A stretch of 64,000 nt of DNA from CAYRWR01 sp964537555 (GTDB lineage Bacteria > Spirochaetota > Brevinematia > Brevinematales > CAYRWR01), in NCBI GenBank assembly GCA_964537555.1, contig CAZIAD010000003.1:62001-126000 (forward strand), written 5' to 3'. The notes beneath the pieces are model-generated. The model ran no database searches and was not told where the DNA came from. It saw only the letters and a list, made by a program, of their open reading frames with translations. The translations under genes were made by a program, and so were the position numbers. Below are positions 26,220 to 34,489 of the stretch, one piece after another. Positions within the stretch are counted from its first letter, which is position 1, and the number at the start of each line of letters is the position of its first letter.

Positions 26220-26965
26220 ACAGTCCGGTCATCAGCCTGCTTCGCCTGGAATGGAGACAGATGCGTCTTTCTCCCGCTTTTAAAGTCATCACTATTCTTA
26301 GTATTATTCTGGGCCTGGGGCAGGCACTCCTGTTTAAGGGAATATTCCTGGCTGGAATCCCTCTCAAGTCCGGATTTTCCCTGGATGATATGAGGTTCCT
26401 GGCTGGCTTAGGGTCCTACCCATTGAGTTTTCTCATAGCCATGACACTGATCTGGGCATTTGGCGCTACGCTCCTGGCCCGTGACAAAGCCAGCGGCACC
26501 ATTGATATACTTATGGCCTGCCCTCTATCCCCTTACCACATTCTCATGGCCAAGGGGCTTTTATTAAGTATACCTTCCACGCTGCTAAGTGTCACACTGA
26601 CTTTACCTTCCCTGTTGATCATTGAACATGCATGTAGAGACATCGTGGGAGGCAGTGCCCTTACCGCCCCTGTACTGCTTAATGCCTGGATCATCCTGCC
26701 TGTTCTGTTTCTTTGTCTCACGCTCGTGATGACCGGGATCTCTTTTATCTCCAATGGAGATATTTCTATACTGCCCAGTTTTATTATGGGATTCGGTATG
26801 ATGATACTGATACCTATAGGGATAAAAAATCGTACATTAGACATCAGTGCCTGGTCATTTAGCCTGCTCCACCTCATGATTTTAGGTATATTATTGATCA
26901 TCCTGTTCATATTACTCCTGGTTGTCAATAAAGAAAAAATAGTGCTCAGTCATACAGAAGAGTGA
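26216..26965 (+). CDS. second ABC-2 type permease
   Basis: Membrane protein of 249 residues with six hydrophobic segments. The LLARDKASGTIDILMACPLSPYHILMAKGL stretch (about 82-112) is the ABC-2 coupling loop. It is the last gene of the operon that begins at 23679. It starts within the stop of the previous permease gene. Confidence 0.8.
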   Translation: MNSPVISLLRLEWRQMRLSPAFKVITILSIILGLGQALLFKGIFLAGIPLKSGFSLDDMRFLAGLGSYPLSFLIAMTLIWAFGATLLARDKASGTIDILMACPLSPYHILMAKGLLLSIPSTLLSVTLTLPSLLIIEHACRDIVGGSALTAPVLLNAWIILPVLFLCLTLVMTGISFISNGDISILPSFIMGFGMMILIPIGIKNRTLDISAWSFSLLHLMILGILLIILFILLLVVNKEKIVLSHTEE

Positions 26966-26987
26966 AGCTATTAGTCGATAATCATTT

Positions 26988-27461
26988 ATGAACAATGATT
27001 ACTACCAGATGTTTGGACTCACCCCCCCTTTTAAACTCTCGGATGTCAAAAAAGCCTATCACAGACTGGTGCATGAAAACCATCCCGATCATTTTCAGCA
27101 CACCGGTACTACCCGGCAGCAGTCCCTGATCATGGCAGAGATCAGCTCTGTTTACCAGAGTCTCCTGGCTCAGTTCAGCAAAGATTCCAATGCCGGCGCC
27201 CCGAAAACGCCAGGCCCCAAAGAGACCCCCTACACCCTGTACAAGGAAGCTCTGGATTACTACAAAGAATACTTCGACACTTTCTTTAAGATGTTCTCGG
27301 AACGCACTCTGTACAATCCTGAGGAAAAAGAGCAGTGCCTTCAGACCGCCCGTAATCTTTTTTCACGACTCCTGTCCCGATATCCAGACTCGGAGTGGTC
27401 CAGTGATGCTGAAGACAAGATCGAAAAGATCGATCGGGCCATAGAGTCTCTTTACAAATAG
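26988..27461 (+). CDS. J-domain protein
   Basis: DnaJ-like co-chaperone fragment of 157 residues. Residues 1-65 form a J domain with the DnaK-activating HPD at 33-35 (HENHPDHF) and the flanking KKAYHRLV helix. Gly/Phe and zinc-finger regions of true DnaJ are absent. The remaining 90 residues are helical and end in a TPR-like stretch (ARNLFSRLLSRYPDSEW), so it may guide DnaK to a particular client. No good ribosome binding site precedes the ATG, which lies 23 bases after the ABC operon; it may be read from that transcript. Confidence 0.8.
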   Translation: MNNDYYQMFGLTPPFKLSDVKKAYHRLVHENHPDHFQHTGTTRQQSLIMAEISSVYQSLLAQFSKDSNAGAPKTPGPKETPYTLYKEALDYYKEYFDTFFKMFSERTLYNPEEKEQCLQTARNLFSRLLSRYPDSEWSSDAEDKIEKIDRAIESLYK

Positions 27462-27475
27462 CTCATTATCCATAC

Positions 27476-27505
27476 TTGACAGGACCACAGCCCAAATTAT
27501 ATGAT
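27476..27505 (+). promoter_or_regulatory. promoter of the flavodoxin-like gene
   Basis: TTGACA at 27476-27481, 18-base spacer, TATGAT at 27500-27505. Confidence 0.5.
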
Positions 27506-27534
27506 ATAGATACTTTAAATCTAGGACTTATACC

Positions 27535-28029
27535 ATGAAAAAGATCCTGATAGCATACTATTCAAAGACCGGTAACTCAAAGAACGCCGCTCAAGAGATC
27601 GGGAAGGTGCTGAGCCTGAAAGGCATGCAGGCAGAAGTCCTCCCTTTTGAGAAAGTGGGCCCTCTCTCCGACTATCAGGGGGTAATCATAGGGGCCCCCA
27701 TCAATGCTATGCAGTGGCACCCATCGGCAGATCAGTTTGTACTAAAAAATTCCGGGGCCTTACAATCCATTCCCACTGCCTTTTTCAGCCTGTCTGCCTT
27801 TCAGAACGGGCAACGCCCTTTACTCAAAAAAATGCTGTCCCACTGTTTTAGAAAATCCAGGCAATTGGTGAGTCCTGTGTCTACCCGGGTCTTTCCCGGT
27901 ATCATACCTGACTCCACTCCCTCGTTTCTGTATAGGCTGGCTAAAATCGACAGAAGCCTGGCCGGAAAAGCCCAGGACCTGGAATCAGTAAATGCATGGG
28001 CTGTGGAATTGGCAGGGCTGTTTCTATGA
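27535..28029 (+). CDS. flavodoxin-like protein
   Basis: Flavodoxin-fold protein of 164 residues, likely binding FMN. The phosphate loop is YYSKTGNSKNAA (9-20); IGAPINAMQWHP (about 57-68) and FFSLSAFQNG fit the isoalloxazine loops. It resembles the flavodoxin domain of menaquinone-dependent protoporphyrinogen oxidase (HemG) and of several small quinone reductases, but a haem role is not supported by any neighbour. The next gene starts inside its stop codon (ATGA). Confidence 0.75.
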   Translation: MKKILIAYYSKTGNSKNAAQEIGKVLSLKGMQAEVLPFEKVGPLSDYQGVIIGAPINAMQWHPSADQFVLKNSGALQSIPTAFFSLSAFQNGQRPLLKKMLSHCFRKSRQLVSPVSTRVFPGIIPDSTPSFLYRLAKIDRSLAGKAQDLESVNAWAVELAGLFL

Positions 28030-28799
28030 GACCCAGGATTATGCTTATTCTCTATCTACTACTGGGCTCCGCCTTTTCAGGGATATTTGCTGATCTGTCA
28101 GAATACCCTGTCTTTTCACTGCAGCAGGAAGAGATCCGGAAAGCCATGCTGGACTATTCCCTGAACGGCACTTATTCCAATGAAAAAGCCCTCTGGTCTT
28201 TTACCTTTTTGCCCGATAAGACTGTGCGTATTGATACAGGGATCTCGGGCCACATTTACCCCTATTTCATCTATGAAGATTATCTGGTTATCCGTAATGA
28301 TACCTCATTTTTTGAGTTTAGATTATCAGGCCAAGACACCCTGATCGGGATTTCATTATATGTAGATCAGGAAATTTACCAACACCAGCCGGCTTCCTTT
28401 ACAGCCCTTCCAGCCTGGACGGAGTCAGAGGAGCTTTCTCTCCTACAGATCACCCTGTGCTACCAGGCTAATAAATACCTGATGGATTCGAAAGACTATA
28501 GAGCTCTGGAAATACTGGAACAGGGTGTGTCTCTGGGTTCAGGAGATTGCGCCTATTTTCTGGGAATGTATTATTTTCAATATGGTTTTTCCGTTAAAAA
28601 GAATCATGAGAGAGCACTGTCTTATTTTAAAAAGGCCGGGGAGCTGGGCCTGCCTGTGGCCTGGTTCAGATTAGGAGAGATCTCTGAAAAAGCCGGAGAT
28701 CTCACACAAGCAAAAGTCTACTATAAAAAGGCCTGTGATGGGGGATATGAAGGAGGCTGTATCAGCCTGATGTTTCTGGAAGACGATCAGCAGGAATAG
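28026..28799 (+). CDS. exported Sel1-repeat protein
   Basis: Protein of 257 residues with a signal peptide (MRPRIMLILYLLLGSAFSGIFA). Residues about 25-145 are an unassigned domain; about 160-250 hold two or three Sel1-like (SLR) repeats, such as CAYFLGMYYFQYGFSVKKNHERALSYFKKAGELG and AWFRLGEISEKAGDLTQAKVYYKKACDGG. Such solenoids bind partner proteins, often in the periplasm. The ATG at 28026 overlaps the flavodoxin stop and is preferred to an in-frame start ten codons upstream that would lie inside that gene. Confidence 0.7.
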   Translation: MRPRIMLILYLLLGSAFSGIFADLSEYPVFSLQQEEIRKAMLDYSLNGTYSNEKALWSFTFLPDKTVRIDTGISGHIYPYFIYEDYLVIRNDTSFFEFRLSGQDTLIGISLYVDQEIYQHQPASFTALPAWTESEELSLLQITLCYQANKYLMDSKDYRALEILEQGVSLGSGDCAYFLGMYYFQYGFSVKKNHERALSYFKKAGELGLPVAWFRLGEISEKAGDLTQAKVYYKKACDGGYEGGCISLMFLEDDQQE

Positions 28800-28804
28800 A
28801 TTGA

Positions 28805-29512
28805 TTATTTATGTTTTTTTATATCTATCACATTGATTATGGCACCGGTCTCGTCAGAAAACTGGCGCAGATTATTGGGATCCGGTTCCCATTCATCATC
28901 CACTACAAAACAATAAGTATGGATTCCAGGCTTGAGTCTGATCTTTATCTCAAAAACACCGGCACCCATATACTTCAGGGGATGTGAAAAGGGATCCCAG
29001 TTATTGAAGTCCCCTACCAGAGCTACCTGGCTGGCATGAATGTCTTTAAACTGAAACAGGTAGGTATCCCCCTTGAGCCATAGGGGATATTTTTTATTAG
29101 GAATAAAATCTTCATCCAGGGTAAACACAGAGACCCGCTGGCCGCTGGAGTCGGTTATATAATTGGTGTTAAAGGGATCTTCCACCCATATATCATCGAT
29201 AATGAGTTTATACTTATAGGTCCCGGCATCCAGTCTGTCCTCCCAGGTACGGGTCCAGATCCCGTTTTCATGCTTTTCCATGAGCAGTTCCGGTACCCAG
29301 CCGTTAAAGTCCCCTGCTACTACTACCGTCCTGGCTTTCCCTTTAAAGAAAAACACTATCCCGTTTTCATGGATAAAAGGGGAATTCATACTGACATCGC
29401 CGCTGCGCAGGAATTCCTGATAGCGTACTTCATCAGAGACAAATGAGCGGGTCTGAGCATGATTCACAGAAAAACCGGCCAAAATGAGTAATAAAACGGA
29501 TATTTTTTTCAT
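28805..29512 (-). CDS. secreted protein with two CBM48-like glycogen-binding modules
   Basis: Exported protein of 235 residues with a signal peptide ending near VNHAQ and no lipobox. It consists of two AMPK/CBM48-like early-set modules: module 1 (about 45-140) with VVVAGDFNGWVPELLM and TYKYKLIIDDIWVEDPFN, and module 2 (about 145-230) with VALVGDFNNWDPFSHPL and TYCFVVDDEWEPDPNN. The family binds branched alpha-glucans and is usually fused to GH13 enzymes or kinase subunits; here no catalytic domain exists. CGGAGGGG precedes the ATG. It stands alone between convergent and co-directional genes and fits the alpha-glucan theme of the window. Confidence 0.8.
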   Translation of the reverse strand: MKKISVLLLILAGFSVNHAQTRSFVSDEVRYQEFLRSGDVSMNSPFIHENGIVFFFKGKARTVVVAGDFNGWVPELLMEKHENGIWTRTWEDRLDAGTYKYKLIIDDIWVEDPFNTNYITDSSGQRVSVFTLDEDFIPNKKYPLWLKGDTYLFQFKDIHASQVALVGDFNNWDPFSHPLKYMGAGVFEIKIRLKPGIHTYCFVVDDEWEPDPNNLRQFSDETGAIINVIDIKKHK

Positions 29513-29555
29513 GGTTCCCCTCCGTATATATATTATCGGCGTTTTTTCCCGGGCT

Positions 29556-30323
29556 TTAAGTTTTCAGGTGAGGATAATGCCGATTAAACAGGACCCTATA
29601 GGCCATTTTATTAGCGAGGAGGCTCCCGATTGCTCCATTGGCCACCATACCGAACATGATCAGTATCTGGTAACCTGCTGCCTCTATGGGGTCTACCCCG
29701 CCTATCATGAGGCCGGCCATAGCTCCGGGAATATGGACTATACCCAGGGTCTTAAGAGAATCAATAGCCGGCACCAGGGCGTTATGAATAGTCTCGGCCT
29801 GGGCCATCTTGACCGCAGCAGTCCAGTCTGCCCCGTCGATCAGCATAGCCTCCATAGCCTCCCGGTATACCTCGAAATCAGACTGTATCTTGTGATAGAT
29901 CTGAGCGATAGTACGGGTCGCCATCCCGATGAACATTCCCGATATAGGGATTATGATAATAGCTTTGAGCTCCAGGGCTCCGCTGATCACAAATATTGAC
30001 ATACCTATACCGTATGCCAGGGTGATACAGAGCAGGGATATCCAAAACACCCCCGGCAGTCCCTGTCCCCGCTCCCGGGCGATGAAGGCTCCCACCACTA
30101 TCATCACCACCACCAGGAGTATCTGCATCCACAGTCCGCCTGCGAATACCGGTACCAGGAGAAGCGCCATAAACAAAAGCTGAACCATAGCCCGTAATGA
30201 GCTGGTAAATATGCTCTTATGCAGGCCCAGTCCCCAGTACCAGGAAATGATGAGGGGTATGAGCAATACCAGGTAGGCCACTACCCACTGCTGTATCTCG
30301 TACCCGAAAACCTTAATGATCAT
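29556..30323 (-). CDS. FetB-family ABC permease (UPF0014)
   Basis: Membrane protein of 255 residues with six or seven helices that matches the FetB/YbbM family, the permease of a putative iron exporter. Conserved pieces are SLRAMVQLLFMALLL, FIARERGQGLPG, YREAMEAMLIDGADW and the IVHIPGAMAGLMIGGVDPIEAAGYQI core near 195-220. The ATPase partner FetA is not next to it, so it must use an ATPase encoded elsewhere. The ATG at 30323 has AGAGG six bases upstream; the TTG five codons before would overlap that site. Confidence 0.85.
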   Translation of the reverse strand: MIIKVFGYEIQQWVVAYLVLLIPLIISWYWGLGLHKSIFTSSLRAMVQLLFMALLLVPVFAGGLWMQILLVVVMIVVGAFIARERGQGLPGVFWISLLCITLAYGIGMSIFVISGALELKAIIIIPISGMFIGMATRTIAQIYHKIQSDFEVYREAMEAMLIDGADWTAAVKMAQAETIHNALVPAIDSLKTLGIVHIPGAMAGLMIGGVDPIEAAGYQILIMFGMVANGAIGSLLANKMAYRVLFNRHYPHLKT

Positions 30324-30376
30324 ATCATACCTCTGCAATATTATATCACAGCTTATTTTTAATCACAAAAGAGAAA

Positions 30377-30405
30377 TTGTATTTTTCCCGGGGTTCCGGT
30401 ATAAT
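30377..30405 (+). promoter_or_regulatory. promoter of the spiro-SPASM gene
   Basis: TTGTAT at 30377-30382, 17-base spacer, TATAAT at 30400-30405; the ATG at 30425 follows CAAGGAGC. Confidence 0.6.
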
Positions 30406-30424
30406 ATGGTTCAAGGAGCAGCCC

Positions 30425-31879
30425 ATGAAGACTATAGCTGTATTACTGGATCAGTCCAGTGTAAATCATAAACACGACCTCAAGCCTCTCATGGAGACCA
30501 CTCTATCCAAACTGCAGGGGATCTGCGATACTGTCTACAGTATGAATGCAGGCCCGGAACTGCCAGGAGTGCAAAACCTGAGCTTCAACACTTCCAATGA
30601 ATTTATGCAATGGGTCTCTGAGCTGGAACAGGATACCGAAGTCCTGGCTCTGAATGCCTGTTCTCCCCTTCTGGATGTTGCTTCCACTCAGGCTATGCTG
30701 GACGAACACCGCAGGCTGGCCTTTGACTTCAGCTACCCCGAAAATATCCCCCTGGGCTTATTGCCTGAGATCATGAACAGCGGAATAGCCCAGTTTATCC
30801 TCAATACCCTGCCTGCCTCCTGCCCCCTCTTTAACAAGTCAGTCATGGAACTGTTCGAGAGCGACCTGTCCTCTTATGACACCAATATTTTTATCAGTCC
30901 CTGTAAACTGATACAGTACCGGCTGGAGTTCATTCCCAGTAGTGAAAACAATCTCCTGGTCATGCAGAACATCATAGCTAAATACGGAAGCGACAAGTCC
31001 ATGCTGGATCTGGAAGCTGCCCTGGAGGCCGATCCCTCTGTCATGCGGGGCCGGCCCAGTTTTTACGAGATCCAGCTCACTACTGAACGGGAAAAGGGTG
31101 AGCTCTTCCTGTCTGATCTCAGTCAGCGTGAAGGTATCATGGACCTGGATCTATTTAAAGACATTCTAAAACAGATAGATGATTTTTCCTGGAACCCTGT
31201 GGTGATGCTGGGCTTCCACGGCGAGCCCTTTGTCCACCCTCATATAGACGATATCATCAGCGAAATCGCACAATATCCCCGGATACGCTTTATTTTTGAG
31301 ACCCGCTGTCTCATGAACCGCTTTGAAGCGGTAGAAGCCGCCCTTAAGCTGCCTCACACAGAGATCATCTTTGACCTGTCTTTTGTCCAGCCTGAACCCT
31401 TTGCCCGCTATAAGGCCAGCCTGTCCGGTCTGCATACTCCCCTGCCCCTCCCTGAGCTGGAGCAGAAGATCCAGTCTCTGGAACCGAAGAGCCGGATTTT
31501 CCCCCAGCTCACCCGCTCCACTATCAATGAAGAGGAACTGTTTAAATTCTACCAGAAATGGCGGGACTATTCCGTGGTCATACAACGCCTGGATACCTTT
31601 AACGGGGCGCACCAGCACCTACAGGTAGTAGACCTGGCCCCCATAAAGAAGAGCTTCTGCTTCCACCTCAAGCATGACGTCCTCATACTCAGTGACGGTA
31701 CCGTGGCCCTCAACCGCTACGATGTGGATGGTATCCGTTCTCCCGGCCATATACAGAAGGACGGCCTGCCCAAAGTATGGGACAGGATGGGAGAACTATA
31801 CCAACGCCAATGGGACAGTGGATTCACCGACACCGAGGCCGGCTGTGATTATGATGGCTGGTGGGTGTTTAACTTTTAG
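30425..31879 (+). CDS. spiro-SPASM-type protein (degenerate radical SAM family)
   Basis: Protein of 484 residues that I assign, from memory of the family, to the spirochaete-restricted spiro-SPASM proteins. The N-terminal 190 residues look like a nucleotidyltransferase-type domain; the middle (about 210-380) follows a radical-SAM-like barrel with FYEIQLTTEREKGELF where an active enzyme would carry CxxxCxxC, and LGFHGEPFVHP, a typical barrel turn. The three cluster cysteines are missing. The C-terminal FCFHLKHDVLILSDGTVALNRYD stretch is SPASM-like with few cysteines left. It is therefore probably not a radical enzyme. Function unknown; its presence is a taxonomic marker. Confidence 0.65.
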   Translation: MKTIAVLLDQSSVNHKHDLKPLMETTLSKLQGICDTVYSMNAGPELPGVQNLSFNTSNEFMQWVSELEQDTEVLALNACSPLLDVASTQAMLDEHRRLAFDFSYPENIPLGLLPEIMNSGIAQFILNTLPASCPLFNKSVMELFESDLSSYDTNIFISPCKLIQYRLEFIPSSENNLLVMQNIIAKYGSDKSMLDLEAALEADPSVMRGRPSFYEIQLTTEREKGELFLSDLSQREGIMDLDLFKDILKQIDDFSWNPVVMLGFHGEPFVHPHIDDIISEIAQYPRIRFIFETRCLMNRFEAVEAALKLPHTEIIFDLSFVQPEPFARYKASLSGLHTPLPLPELEQKIQSLEPKSRIFPQLTRSTINEEELFKFYQKWRDYSVVIQRLDTFNGAHQHLQVVDLAPIKKSFCFHLKHDVLILSDGTVALNRYDVDGIRSPGHIQKDGLPKVWDRMGELYQRQWDSGFTDTEAGCDYDGWWVFNF

Positions 31880-32220
31880 AGTATAAGGTGCCTCTCGCAA
31901 AGGCGCAGAGCTCGCAAAGAAAGCTTAGGACAGCATTGTCAAAAGCTTTTGAATTTTTCAAACAGTGAAGCTTCATTATCTCATAAACTTTTATCAATGG
32001 AGTTTTGAATCTTGATTAGGCTTTCCCTAATTATCCTGGAATCTTCACACAGAAATAAGCACTATCTAAATAATGTCGTTTTCTCATTTCAACGGATTAT
32101 ATCTGCAATGCAGGATCCTTGAAAGAACTCTTCCCCTAAATACCCTTTGCGCCCTCTGCGCCTTTGCGAGAGCCTACCCTTAAAAAAATTTCTGTGCCTT
32201 GTGAGAGGCTCTCCCCGACC
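31880..32220. repeat. intergenic element bounded by 19-bp inverted repeats
   Basis: Between two convergent genes, CTCTCGCAAAGGCGCAGAG at 31892-31910 recurs in inverted orientation at 32154-32172, a perfect 19-bp match, with a further CGCAAAG pairing outside the core. A degenerate copy of the right end follows near 32196-32209. The 243 bases between are AT-rich and contain no gene. It could be a small mobile-element relic (MITE-like) or a member of a dispersed intergenic repeat family. Confidence 0.55.
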
Positions 32221-33222
32221 CTACTCGATGAACTTCGGATCAGCCGCATCCCGAATAGCTTCTCCCAGCAGTATATAGGCCAGTGCAGTGATAAATATAG
32301 CTATACCCGGGGCCCAGGCCAGCCACTGGCCTACATCGGACTGTACATAGCGCTGAGCCACCTGTATGATGGCGCCCCAGGTAGGCTTAGGGGGCTGCAC
32401 CCCGAATCCCAGGAAGCTCAGGGATGACTCTACCAGTATGGCCCCTGAAACATTAAAAGTAGCTGATATCAGAGCAGGCATGATAGCATTGGGCAGCACA
32501 TGGGAAAAAATGATCTTGTGGTTGGGAATACCATTGATGCGGGCCGCTTTTACATAATCCAGGGTCTTTACCTTCAGCACCTCTCCCCGGACCAGACGGG
32601 CGATTCCCGTCCAGCTAGTGAGGCCTATCACTATCATGATATTAAAAATATTAGGAGGGAGAAAGGCCAGTACCGCCAGAATGAGAAAAAAGGTAGGGAA
32701 ACACATCATGATCTCGATGAAACGGGAGATCAGAATATCCACCCAGCCTCCGAAATAGCCGGCCAGGGCTCCCATGATGGTACCAATAAAGAGTACGATC
32801 ACGGCAGATATGATTCCAATAGATATGGATACCCGGGTCCCCCATACGATACGGGAAAACACATCCATACCCTTATCATCTGTTCCAAACAGATGCTCCC
32901 GGTCTGGAGCTTTGAGCCTGTTCATGAGGGCAGTACGGGTGGGAGACTGGCGCACCAGGGGGTAGACAGCCCAGTCTATACTTATATCTGGCTGGGTCCA
33001 GTCTACAGAGCGAAACTGAGGGTATTCCTTTAATGCCGGGAAATACAGCCTCCCCTCAGATTTCATTACAATCGGGCTTTCATTTGCGATCACCGGGGCC
33101 AGCACTCCTATAAATATAAAGCTCATGATCAGCCAGAATGACAGCATGCCCAGCTTATTGTTCTTAAAACGGTAAGCGAATATCTGGCCGAAGGATTCGT
33201 ATTTTTTATTTTTAGACTTCAT
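32221..33222 (-). CDS. oligopeptide-type ABC transporter permease (OppC/DppC-like)
   Basis: Inner-membrane permease of 333 residues for peptides or related solutes. It has the N-terminal OppC segment (FAYRFKNNKLGMLSFWLIMSFIFIG), a 75-residue periplasmic loop, the family motif HLFGTDDKGMDVFSRIVWGTRVS near 110-132, and the ATPase-contact EAA-like loop with YVKAARINGIPNHKIIFSHVLPN (about 220-243). Its gene start overlaps the pyrC stop by 11 bases, so it is the last gene of metF-pyrC-oppC. OppB, the binding protein and the ATPases are not in this window, which is unusual. Confidence 0.9.
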   Translation of the reverse strand: MKSKNKKYESFGQIFAYRFKNNKLGMLSFWLIMSFIFIGVLAPVIANESPIVMKSEGRLYFPALKEYPQFRSVDWTQPDISIDWAVYPLVRQSPTRTALMNRLKAPDREHLFGTDDKGMDVFSRIVWGTRVSISIGIISAVIVLFIGTIMGALAGYFGGWVDILISRFIEIMMCFPTFFLILAVLAFLPPNIFNIMIVIGLTSWTGIARLVRGEVLKVKTLDYVKAARINGIPNHKIIFSHVLPNAIMPALISATFNVSGAILVESSLSFLGFGVQPPKPTWGAIIQVAQRYVQSDVGQWLAWAPGIAIFITALAYILLGEAIRDAADPKFIE

Positions 33223-34489
33223 AAACGATCTCTCCTTTGCAGATAGTCTTTATGACCACCCCATTAAAGCTCTTACCCAGAAAGGCGGAGTTTTTAGACA
33301 GGGAGCGTATATCATCTTTTTTTACTTCAAAAACCGCCTCAGGGTCAAAGATACAGATATCGGCCCGTCTTCCCGGGACCAGGGCTCCCACATCATGCAG
33401 GCCCAGGATATGGGCCGGATTATAGGATACCATCTTGACCCAGTCCAGCATAGTGGTGCGGTCCAGGTAGGGCAGATGGCTGAAAGTAGAAGCCAGCAAT
33501 GTCTCCAGGCCAATCACCCCAAAAGGGGCGTGTGCAAAGTCCGACTTTTTCTCCTCTTCACTGTGAGGCGCATGGTCGGTAGCCAGAGCATCGATAGAGC
33601 CGAACACCAGTCCCCTTTCAATAGCTACCCTATCGCTCTCGGGCCGGAGAGGGGGATTCATCTTTTTATTGGTATCCGGGATCAGGTTATCATCTTCTGA
33701 AAGTACCAGGTGATGGGGTGTGGTATCCGCACTGATCAGCCCGGGATAGATACGCTTCAGAAAACGTACCGCCTCTATGGACTTGTGCGTGGAGATATGG
33801 GTAAAATGAATCCTGGTCCCATTCATCCCGGCCAGGGTACCAAATTTTAATATATCCAGGGTCTCGGCTTCAGCAGGCTGGCCCAGAATATCCATAACCT
33901 CTTCCATTTTACCATAGCTGACAGGCCTCTTACGCGCCAGGAACTCTGATTCCGGGTGTTCCATGAGCAGGGCTCCCAGTTTATGGGCTTTCTGGCAGAT
34001 CTCCTGCATCAGAGATTCATCCTGTATTCCATTTCCGTCATCGCTAAAGGCAATACATCCCGCTTTCATGTTCTCACTAAAGGGCACGGCCTTCTTCCCG
34101 GCCCGGTCTATGGTCATACAGGAGCTGAGCTTCACATCTATCAGAGCTTCTTTTTTGATACGTCTGTACATGTCATTTATGATATGAGGGCTATCCATGG
34201 GAGGAGTGGTATTAGGCATGGCCAGTATAGTCGTAATGCCTCCCCGGGCGGCAGCGGCACTGGCTGAAGCTATAGTCTCTTTATGCTCCTGTCCCGGTAC
34301 CCGCAGGTGTACATGCATATCCACCAGGCCGGGCATGACTACCAGTCCTTCAGCATCTATGATGGACTCTCCTTCAGTGCGTATATCAGGAGCCACTTCC
34401 AGGATGCGGTCGCCTTCATAGCGTACATCCATGATCTGGCCGTTTAGCCTGGATTTAAAGTCGTAGACCCTGCCCTTTTTAATGATCAC
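33212..34489 (-). CDS. pyrC: dihydroorotase
   Basis: Zinc amidohydrolase of pyrimidine synthesis that closes carbamoyl aspartate to dihydroorotate. 425 residues, class I (long) type. Metal and substrate residues are in DMHVHLRVPGQEHKE (about 57-71), AMPNTTPP (near 90), the His of HFTHISTHKS near 230, and the catalytic Asp in ATDHAPHS near 303. The four-base overlap with metF and 11-base overlap with oppC place it in the middle of an operon. pyrF lies separately at 37128. Confidence 0.9.
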   Translation of the reverse strand: MIIKKGRVYDFKSRLNGQIMDVRYEGDRILEVAPDIRTEGESIIDAEGLVVMPGLVDMHVHLRVPGQEHKETIASASAAAARGGITTILAMPNTTPPMDSPHIINDMYRRIKKEALIDVKLSSCMTIDRAGKKAVPFSENMKAGCIAFSDDGNGIQDESLMQEICQKAHKLGALLMEHPESEFLARKRPVSYGKMEEVMDILGQPAEAETLDILKFGTLAGMNGTRIHFTHISTHKSIEAVRFLKRIYPGLISADTTPHHLVLSEDDNLIPDTNKKMNPPLRPESDRVAIERGLVFGSIDALATDHAPHSEEEKKSDFAHAPFGVIGLETLLASTFSHLPYLDRTTMLDWVKMVSYNPAHILGLHDVGALVPGRRADICIFDPEAVFEVKKDDIRSLSKNSAFLGKSFNGVVIKTICKGEIVYEV

